The notes beneath the pieces were generated by a model. It was not told the DNA's origin and did not search any database. It saw only the letters and a program-made list of their open reading frames with translations. From positions 1 to 5,813 of the forward strand of contig JAAZVM010000030.1 of assembly GCA_018623505.1 (NCBI GenBank): a stretch of 5,813 bases of DNA, read 5' to 3'. Position numbers and translations under genes: made by a program. Shown piece by piece: positions 1-5,813 of the stretch (position 1 is the stretch's first letter; each line of letters begins with the position of its first letter). The DNA is from Patescibacteria group bacterium. GTDB taxonomy: Bacteria; Patescibacteriota; Gracilibacteria; BD1-5; UBA6164.

Positions 1-422
1 ACTTGATTCATAATAAAATACTTCCATCAGCTTATAGTGACTCTGACAATGAAGTTTTAAACGAAGTTCTTAATCTAACAGAAACTTACAACTTAAAACC
101 ATCAGCTATAACTACTTATAAAAGAGAAGCTTATTTTTGAAAGGATGCAGATAAGTGACTAAGGATAACTTTTGATACAGATGTAAGTTTCAAGCAAAAG
201 GATTTAAACCTAGCAAATCCACAGCCTGAGTGACTTATGGTTCCAGCTAAATTTTGTATACTTGAGATAAAGGCAAACGAAAAAATACCTTTTTGGATTA
301 CAGAACTTGTAGCTAGTCATGGTATAAAACTTATAAGAGTAAGTAAGTATTGTCAGGCACTAGAATCTGCACAAGTTTTTCCTGAATCAGTTTTTAACCT
401 TTCTAAACAATTAACTCAATAA
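1..422 (+). CDS. VTC-domain polyphosphate polymerase, C-terminal part (5' end outside window)
   Basis: The first complete codon is at 3, and 139 residues are visible before TAA at 420-422. In-frame TGA codons at 138, 156 and 231 read as Gly. The order of motifs is that of the VTC catalytic domain, the tunnel-fold polyphosphate polymerase known from yeast Vtc4: YKREAY (117-134), LRITFD (159-176), EIK (264-272) and SKY (342-350). In this family the conserved Arg, Lys and Glu residues of the tunnel bind the phosphate chain and metal, and the ones expected in this half are present. The enzyme makes polyphosphate from ATP. No membrane segment is seen in this part. The next gene, a DUF4956 membrane protein, starts 23 bases downstream, as in many bacterial VTC loci. 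The family call is firm. The N-terminal half cannot be judged, and neither can enzymatic activity. Confidence 0.9.
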
Positions 423-445
423 TTTTATTTTTTAAAAAATTTACT

Positions 446-1147
446 ATGGATTTAAATAATCTACTACAAGAGTTTACAAACTTGCAAGATTTAACAAGTT
501 CTTTTTCTCTTTTAGATGTAACTTTATGATTAACTCTTAGTTTCATACTTACATCTCTTATATGATTACTTTATATGAAGACTCATAAATGAACTTCATA
601 TACTCAATCATATGTACATACTTTGGTTCTTATGTGAATGATTATAACTATTATAATGCTTATAGTTTGATCAAATATAGCAAGAGCATTTTCACTTGTT
701 TGAGCTTTGTCTATTATCAGATTTAGAAATGCAGTTAAAGAAACTAGAGATGTAGGATTTATATTTTTTGCTATGGCAATTGGTATGGCTATGTGAACTA
801 AGTTTTATCTTTTATGAATAATTGCAACAGCAGTTATATCAACTGCAATACTAATAATGTTTAAATTTAACTGGTATGCTAAACCAGTAACAAGCCAAGT
901 TTTAAAGATACAACTTGATAATAACAAAGATTTTGAGCACTTATTTGATGATTTATTTGTAAAATACACTTTTGCAAGTGAGCTTATAAGTATAGATTCT
1001 GTTAGATGATGAGCTCTTACAGAAGTAGTTTATACTATAAATGTAAATCCAAATATAAATAAAGTAAACTTTATATCAGATATCAAAAAACTAAACGATA
1101 ATCAAAAAGTATCACTTATTACATGATATAACTCTACAGATTTATAA
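446..1147 (+). CDS. DUF4956 family membrane protein, partner of the VTC polymerase
   Basis: The 233-residue frame contains 11 TGA codons against only two GGN glycines, so it is invisible under the standard code. Hydrophobic segments lie at about residues 26-45, 59-77 and 98-138, the last long enough for two membrane passes. Between them is the family signature: an ARAFSLVGALSIIRFR stretch ending near R92-F93-R94, then AVKETRD and a second membrane block. The soluble C-terminal tail of about 90 residues is likely cytoplasmic. DUF4956 has no proven biochemical role. It recurs beside VTC and CotH genes, and by analogy with the small membrane subunits of the yeast VTC complex it may anchor the polymerase or pass polyphosphate through the membrane; that role is inference. 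ATG at 446 is the first start after the upstream stop, and the hydrophobic N-terminus begins soon after it. No Shine-Dalgarno sequence precedes it. Confidence 0.9.
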
Positions 1148-1167
1148 TATTTACTAATCAAATAAAT

Positions 1168-2544
1168 ATGCTAAGTTTAGCTTTTAAAAGAAATTATAAA
1201 CTTATAGTTATTTTGGTGCTTATCTTTATATTTTCTGTTATATTTTCACAAACTAGGATTATATCATACAACTTTGGTAAATACTATACTCAATTAGAAA
1301 ATACTTGAAATAATTATACAAACTCAGTAAACGTGCTAGATGATTCTATTTTTCACGAGATATCTATAGATATAACAAAAGAGCAATATGATTATCTTAT
1401 ACAATCATATAAAAGCAATAAATATCTAGATAAAGAATATATATCTGTAAATGTAGTTATTGATTGAAAAGAAATCCAAAACGTAGGATTAAGACTTAAG
1501 GGAAATATAGATTTGTTAGAAATACTTACAGAAAATACAGACACATTTATAAAACCAGCTTTGTTATTGAAGTTTGATCAGTATGAGGAAAATCAAACTT
1601 ATCAATGACTTAGTCAATTGGCCTTGAGGGTAGACTCTAGTGACTCTATTTTATGACAATTAGTTTCTTTCAAACTATTTCAAAACCTGTGACTTTATTC
1701 TCCAGATACAGCTTACACTAGTTTAGATTTTTGAGAATTATGAAGTTACATATATATGGTTTCAGAAGTTATAGATGAAAACTTTGTATCAGAAAACTTT
1801 ACAAATACTTCTTGAGTAATCTATAAAGCACTCAACTCACTTTCATTTTCATATCTTTGAGAAGACCCAGTTTCATACATAGATTTATTTGAGCAAGAAA
1901 CAAACAAAAATAACTATGATATGAAACTACTTATAAACCTTTTTGATTTTGTATCAAACTCTAGTGATGAAGACTTTGAAAAATACTTTGAAGACTATAT
2001 AGATATGGACTCATTTCTAGGGATGATAGTTATGGATGAGCTTATGTGAAGGGAAGATATGCTATTATGACTTTTAAATAATTACTATATATACATTGAT
2101 ACAGAAACAAATAAAGCTAGCTTTATAGTCTGGGATCAAAAGATGTCTTTTTCAAATACTCAAACTGCTATATATGAAATACTTTTAAAGTATTATAGTA
2201 AAAATGATTTGGAAGATATAGACAATATAACTGAATTATTAAAGTTTACTCAAAATGGTATAAGACTAGAAAAAACAGATGATAAATGAGATAAAACATA
2301 TCTAAATGACCTAAGGAAAAGGTTTATGGAAAATGAGTATTTTTATAGTTTATATCTTTCAAAACTAGAAGATTATAGGCAAATAGTTTTTCAAGAAAAT
2401 CTAGCTTTAGAATACTTAAACTATTACGAAACAGTATTTTTTAGTTACAAAAACTTTTCAAACTATATGGATTATGTGACTTATAAAAATATGGTTAATA
2501 CTATAATCAATTATATAAATAATTTTTCATTAAATAATAATTAA
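1168..2544 (+). CDS. CotH-kinase-family protein, membrane-anchored
   Basis: This 458-residue frame has 12 in-frame TGA codons read as Gly. A single hydrophobic segment at about residues 12-27, after a basic start (FKRNYK), looks like an uncleaved signal anchor that places the rest outside the cell. CotH features follow in order: ISIDITKEQYD, then GLRLKGN at 107-113 (compare G-x-R-x-KGN in the family), LRVDSSD at 153-159, a YSPDTAYTSLDF stretch, MVSEVIDENF around E200, and WDQKMSF from W322. CotH of Bacillus is an atypical protein kinase that phosphorylates spore-coat proteins. Non-sporulating relatives are common, with unknown substrates. The usual W-D-x-D metal-binding motif keeps its first Asp (D323) but has Lys325 in place of the second, so activity is uncertain. 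The gene starts 20 bases after DUF4956 and is probably co-transcribed with it. The family call is solid; the substrate is unknown. Confidence 0.85.
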
Positions 2545-2625
2545 TAACTCTTAAACGTTTATTAATTTAAAAAATTAAAATAAAAATAAGTTTTAATAAA
2601 CTTTTTAAATCTTAAATACAAAACT
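2545..2625 (+). terminator. AT-only gap with imperfect inverted repeat, possible weak terminator
   Basis: The 81-base gap after the CotH gene contains a perfect 10-base palindrome, TAAACGTTTA (2552-2561). It also has an imperfect 13-bp inverted repeat: AAACGTTTATTAA at 2553-2565 pairs with TTAATAAACTTTT at 2593-2605 with one C-T mismatch and a 27-base loop. A smaller alternative hairpin is AAGTTT/AAACTT at 2588-2603, followed by three T. The stems are almost pure A-T and so weak. This may reduce read-through from the CotH operon or bind a regulator. It may also be chance in such AT-rich DNA. Confidence 0.35.
2612..2625 (+). promoter_or_regulatory. Putative -10-like element directly before the lipoprotein start
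   Basis: TTAAATAC (2612-2619) lies exactly 6 bases before the ATG at 2626. The same AATAC plus 6-base spacing precedes the unrelated cyclase gene at 5800 on the other strand. A -10 box at this distance would put the transcript start at or next to the ATG, giving a leaderless mRNA, which fits the absence of a ribosome binding site. No convincing -35 box is visible. Two matching sites are suggestive only. Confidence 0.35.
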
Positions 2626-3369
2626 ATGAATAAATCAGTAAATATATATCTTCTTAGTTTACTATTTTTTATTTTTATATTGAGTTCATGCACTACTACT
2701 AGTTCAAGTGAAACAGTAGTTTCAAGTACAAATACTCAAAATATAGAAGTAAATAATGAAACAGAAACTATTGAAGAGTTTAGTCCAAAAATGGATGATT
2801 TAAAATTAAAAACTAGTAACTTAGAAGTGGAAGAAATAGTTTTTTCTTCTGATTCTATTTCTTACTCTTGAGATAATGCCTTTGTTTCTGGTACTACTCT
2901 GACTATAACTAAAGCCGGGAATTATTATATATCTTGAACTTCTAGTGATGCACAAATTGTAGTAGAAACTGATGATGAAGAAGCTGTACAAATCTATCTT
3001 GATGATTTAACTTTATCAAATCAAGACTCATCTGTTATATATGTAAAAAACTCTATGCAAACTATTTTAAATATGGTAGAATGAACTGTTAATACTTTTA
3101 CAGATTCTAAAAATTATAGTTTTGATACTAATGAAGACGAACCAAATGCAACTATATTTTCTAAGGATGAACTAGTTATAACTTGAAACTGAAAACTTGT
3201 TGTAAATGCAAATTATAATGATGCTATATCATCAAAAGATGAGCTTTATATATTGTCATGAGATATAGTTATAAACTCAATTGATGATGGTATCAGATGA
3301 AAAGATTACTTGCAAATAAATGGATGAACTATATATAACTTCGCAAGGAGATTCTCTGAAAGCAGATAA
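2626..3369 (+). CDS. Carbohydrate-binding beta-helix lipoprotein, N-terminal fragment (frameshifted)
   Basis: This 247-residue frame has 8 in-frame TGA glycine codons. It opens with a lipoprotein signal: basic MNK, a hydrophobic stretch, and lipobox LSSC with Cys22 as the lipidation site. A Ser/Thr/Glu-rich linker follows to about residue 72. From there the sequence matches the Cthe_2159-type carbohydrate-binding domain (PF14262, formerly DUF4353): LTITKAGNYYISG, a YLDDLTLSN stretch, IFSKDELVITGNGKL and DDGIRGKDYLQINGG. Members are parallel beta-helices with acidic calcium sites that bind plant-type polysaccharides. Homology stops at Y237. The last 10 residues (NFARRFSESR) are out of frame and end at TAA 3367. 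The continuation lies in the next frame, 3320-4297. The surface location and the CotH neighbour suggest a cell-envelope or adhesion role. As written, the gene gives a truncated lipoprotein. Confidence 0.88.
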
Positions 3370-3571
3370 CGAAGAAGAAGGACAAATATATATAAATGGA
3401 TGAGATATAACTATAAGCTCTTGAGATGACTGAGTTCATGCTGAAAAGTACCTAGAAATAAATGGAGGTAATATATATGTAACAAAATCTTATGAAGCAC
3501 TAGAGTCAGCAGTTATAACTATAAATGCTTGAAATATAGACCTGACATCAAGTGATGATGCTATAAATGCA
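3160..3571 (+). repeat. Tandem beta-helix rungs (protein-level repeats)
   Basis: The stretch encodes five or six degenerate repeats of roughly 22-27 residues. Each has a G-x-I-x-I-x-S strand followed by an acidic D-D-x-I/V turn: GKLVVNANYNDAI, GDIVINSIDDGI, GTIYITSQGDSL (after frame repair), GDITISSGDDGV, GNIYVTKSYEAL and GNIDLTSSDDAI. These form the coils of the right-handed parallel beta-helix, and the acidic turns are the expected calcium-binding positions. The repeats are divergent in DNA, so recombination between them is not obvious. Confidence 0.65.
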
Positions 3572-4297
3572 GCTTGATGAACAAGTGAACAAAACGATAA
3601 ATGATTTATGTCTAATATATTTTGATGATTTAATGACGATAAAAAATCTGAAGATTTTAAATATATGAAAGAAATTAAAGATAAGCAAAGAAATGGTGAA
3701 ACTCTGACAGAAGAAGAGCAAGCTTTACTTGATGAAATGGAAGCAAATAGATCACAAAGAGATTGATGAAATATGCAAATGTGATGAGAAACTGGAGGTT
3801 CTTCAAATTACTTTTTGTATATAAATTGATGAGTTATAAAAGTAAATAGTTCTTGAGATTGACTAGATGCAAATGGTGATATAGTTATGACTGGATGAGA
3901 AGTTATAGTAGCTTGACCAAATTCTAGCTGAAACTGATTTTTAGATTATGATGGTACTTTTGTAAAAACATGAGGTTCTATTATAGCTTATGGTAACTCT
4001 GGTATGCTTCAAAATATAAGTACAAGCTCAACGGACTATTCTGTAACTATTGGTTTTGATACTACTTACAATTCAGGAGATATCTTCTCTATAAAAAACT
4101 CTAGCTGAGAAGAAGTAGCTTCTATTAGCTTTATAAAAAATGCTCAAGCAATAGTTGTTTCTACAGAAGATTTTAACTTGGATGATACATATACTTACTA
4201 TATAAACTGAGAAAAACAATCAGACTTTACTATAACTTCTATCGTTACTACAGTTTGAAATGTGCAGTCTTGATGAATGGGGAGAAGATGATTTTAA
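3320..4297 (+). CDS. Carbohydrate-binding beta-helix protein, C-terminal fragment (frameshifted)
   Basis: The downstream part of the lipoprotein gene lies in the next frame and has 28 TGA glycine codons. Many occur as TGATGA pairs that encode Gly-Gly. The frame is open after a TAA at 3317. ATG 3320 is its first possible start, but real homology begins at about 3335, so no independent start is implied. Beta-helix rungs continue (GQIYINGGDITISSGDDGVHAEKY cut short here, then LEINGGNIYV and SSDDAINAAGG). A Gly-rich and charged insert follows (about 3572-3809) with a likely helix around LTEEEQALLDEMEANR. The helix then resumes with FLYINGGVIKVNSSGDGLDANG. The C-terminus ends GGMGRRGF, like family members that end in Gly-rich tails. 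Joined to the first part, the protein would be 557 residues with its lipid anchor. Alone, this piece lacks a signal peptide and would stay in the cytoplasm. A terminator follows directly. Confidence 0.85.
3328..3340 (+). other. Frameshift site in a TA repeat within the beta-helix gene
   Basis: The repeat TATATA at 3332-3337 is where the coding frame changes. In the upstream frame, GTIY runs into NFARRF and a stop. Adding one TA gives GTIYITSQGDSLKADN. This aligns without gaps to the neighbouring rungs GDIVINSIDDGIRGKD and GDITISSGDDGVHAEK of the same protein. A +1 ribosomal slip would also reach the right frame but leaves the rung one residue short. A 2-base deletion is therefore the best reading; sequencing error, mutation or slippage switching cannot be told apart here. 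Confidence 0.85.
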
Positions 4298-4298
4298 C

Positions 4299-4333
4299 AA
4301 ATAAAAAACAATGCTTTGCATTGTTTTTTATTT
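4299..4333. terminator. Bidirectional Rho-independent terminator between convergent genes
   Basis: A stem CAATGC (4309-4314), loop TTT (4315-4317) and GCATTG (4318-4323) is extended by A6 (4303-4308) pairing with T6 (4324-4329) and a few more A-T pairs. It is flanked by A-rich sequence on the left and T-rich sequence on the right, so it works as a terminator on both strands. It starts 2 bases after the lipoprotein stop and ends 3 bases before the cyclase stop, the normal place for a shared terminator. Confidence 0.92.
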
Positions 4334-4336
4334 TTT

Positions 4337-5800
4337 TTATGTTTCACTATCAATATCTTTATTTTTTAAGAAAAAATCTCTTAATTCTTCTCTAGGCATA
4401 TTTTCAAAAATAGAAATATAACCAATATATTTTTCTAATTCACTTAGTTCTTCAGAATTATATCATTTCTTAGTTAAATTTGTTTTAATATCATCAAATT
4501 TTTTGTATAAACCAGTAAAAAAATCTCATATTTCAGTATCATCAGAATTAATTACATTGAAAAAATGTAAAGTAAAACTTTTTGTTTTAAATAATTGTCT
4601 TACATACTCAAAGGCTTCCTTAGGTTTCAAGCTTTCAAAATCAGCTATTTTTCTATATAGTTTTCAAGCTGAATCTTTAACTACATTATTATTTGCATCT
4701 ATAATTAAATCAATAGCACTTTTAGAGTTATCTTTTGTACTTACAGAATGTCATATGTGTAGCTTAATAGGAACTTGTTCTAATTCTAATCATTTTAATT
4801 GTTTTTTTAATCTATCAATGAAAATTTTTATATTTTCTTTTATTTTATCTTCAGAATAATCTCAATTTTCAAAAAGTATAAAAAACTCATCTCAACCTAT
4901 TCTTATTGTTTTATCGTTTGGTCTTACTAAAGATTCTAGATTATTTGCTACTTCTTGAATAGCTCTATCTCAAAAAGCTTGTCAATTTTGATCATTTATT
5001 TTTTTGAATTCTGCTATATCTATAAATACTCAAGAGTAATTATGTCATGCTTTTGAAAGAGTTTCTTTTAGATATGAAGAGTTTTTAAGTCAAGTCATAG
5101 AGTCTGAATACATATGTGATTTTTTATTCATCATTTCTTCTATTAATTTTGCTCAATTTTTTCACTCAAGTATATTTAATAACCTTACTAAATCATGCTT
5201 AAGTACAATTTCATTATCTATATCTAAATCAAATGTCATTACTACATACTCTTTTCTTTCTCATGGTAGAGAAAACTTTACTGTTAAAAACTTTTTTCAG
5301 TTTTCTGTATCTTCTTGCAAATGTACTCAGTATTTTGTGTTTTCATATTTCTCTTTATCAAATTCTCTTATTCTTTTTGATTTAGATTGACTATTTCCAT
5401 CTTTATCAAGACATTCTATAGCTCAAGTTCATATCACATAAAAAGCTGAAATTAGTTTTGACTTCTTTGTCATTCAATTGAAATAGATTTCTAATTCTCT
5501 CATATAATCTTCTATTTCACAAACTCCTGTATCGTCAGGTAGGTTTATTTTATAATCTAAACCAAACTCTCTAGCAAGATAATTTTCACTTCAGTGATCA
5601 TATAACATATCTATAATTTCTTTAATACTTCTATTTGATAGTTCTATTAACTGAGATATTTCATCATTATTTAGGTAACTATATTCTTCTTCTGAAAATT
5701 TTTTTAATTCATTTAAAATTCTTATTTTTTCTTCTCTTTCTAATCACTTTGGTAATTTTTTTACTATCTTTTTAAGATCTCAAAAACCTAATTTATTCAT
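4337..5800 (-). CDS. Soluble GGDEF-domain diguanylate cyclase
   Basis: This 487-residue frame has 23 in-frame TGA glycine codons. The GGDEF domain spans about residues 233-385. It starts with DSMTGLKN (233-240), then the metal- and base-binding D261 in IDIAEFKKIND (D261, F265, N269, D270), F276-G277-D278, and the active-site GGDEF at 302-306, whose second Gly is TGA. An intact inhibitory site R293-P-N-D296 sits five residues before GGDEF, the canonical RxxD spacing. The enzyme should therefore make c-di-GMP from two GTP and be product-inhibited. No signal peptide or membrane span is visible. Residues 1-130 are mostly helical, and 130-230 end in a strand-helix pattern running straight into the GGDEF domain, which could be a divergent GAF- or PAS-type sensor. 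About 100 C-terminal residues are unrecognised. ATG 5800 is chosen because the frame fits from there; only 13 upstream bases are available, so an earlier start cannot be excluded. Confidence 0.88.
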
Positions 5801-5813
5801 TTTTTTGTATTAT
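5801..5813 (-). promoter_or_regulatory. Putative -10-like element directly before the cyclase start
   Basis: Read on the minus strand, ATAATAC is followed by six A and then the ATG. The core AATAC, the 6-base spacing and the first codons (ATGAATAAA) all match the lipoprotein start at 2626. ATAAT resembles a sigma-70-type -10 box, and at this distance the transcript would begin at the start codon. The window edge cuts off any -35 region. Confidence 0.35.

Noticed and set aside
237..422. Short stand-alone reading frame starting at ATG 237
   Set aside because: It is the tail of the VTC polymerase. The frame continues upstream through three TGA glycine codons with conserved motifs, and ATG 237 is an internal Met.
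2326..2544. Short stand-alone reading frame starting at ATG 2326
   Set aside because: It is the C-terminal end of the CotH-family protein after its last TGA codon, not a separate gene.
3334..3369. Programmed +1 ribosomal frameshift
   Set aside because: No slippery heptamer or stimulatory structure is evident. A +1 slip leaves the rung one residue short, whereas a 2-base insertion restores it exactly.
1..4297. A cluster of degraded pseudogenes with many stop codons
   Set aside because: The only interrupting codon is TGA, it falls on conserved glycines, and frame and motifs are kept over hundreds of codons. Only one true frame break, at about 3335, is present.
4503..4859. 118-residue plus-strand open frame
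   Set aside because: It is a shadow frame opposite the GGDEF gene, which has strong family motifs in the other direction. Its translation shows no recognisable domain.
1..5813. TGA read as tryptophan (code 4, Mycoplasma-like)
   Set aside because: This would turn GGDEF into GWDEF and put Trp at beta-helix glycine turns, while conserved Trp positions use TGG.
1..5813. tRNA, rRNA, CRISPR array or insertion sequence
   Set aside because: No clover-leaf, regularly spaced direct repeats, transposase motifs or terminal inverted repeats were seen. Coding frames and short gaps account for nearly all bases.

Overview
The window comes from an AT-rich bacterium that reads UGA as glycine (NCBI translation code 25). 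That code points to the candidate phyla Absconditabacteria (SR1) or Gracilibacteria. Under the standard code the window looks almost empty of genes. With TGA read as Gly, nearly the whole window becomes five long reading frames, one of them broken, and all end in TAA. Family motifs that require glycine fall exactly on TGA codons: the second Gly of a GGDEF motif is TGA, and so is the Gly of the DUF4956 signature. The sequence cannot separate the two phyla. No in-frame CGN arginine codon was found by eye, and no start has a recognisable Shine-Dalgarno sequence.

Left part, plus strand: a tight run of three genes. They are the C-terminal part of a VTC-domain polyphosphate polymerase (1-422), a DUF4956 membrane protein (446-1147) and a membrane-anchored CotH-kinase-family protein (1168-2544). 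The gaps are 23 and 20 bases, so this is very probably one operon. After an 81-base AT-only gap comes a lipoprotein with a carbohydrate-binding Cthe_2159-type beta-helix domain (2626-4297). VTC, DUF4956, CotH and Cthe_2159-type proteins are found together in many bacteria. They plausibly form a cell-surface system in which a polyphosphate polymerase works at the membrane with DUF4956, and CotH and the beta-helix lipoprotein act outside, but the joint function is not established.

The beta-helix gene is split by a frameshift in a short TA repeat near 3332-3337. Adding one TA restores the family sequence exactly, so this is a recent mutation, a slippage switch or a sequence error.

Right part, minus strand: a convergent gene (5800-4337) encodes a soluble 487-residue diguanylate cyclase. 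It has an intact GGDEF active site and an intact RxxD inhibitory site, flanked by N- and C-terminal regions I do not recognise. A strong bidirectional hairpin terminator (4299-4333) separates the two convergent transcription units. The starts of the lipoprotein and the cyclase share a -10-like AATAC element exactly 6 bases before ATG, which suggests leaderless transcripts.
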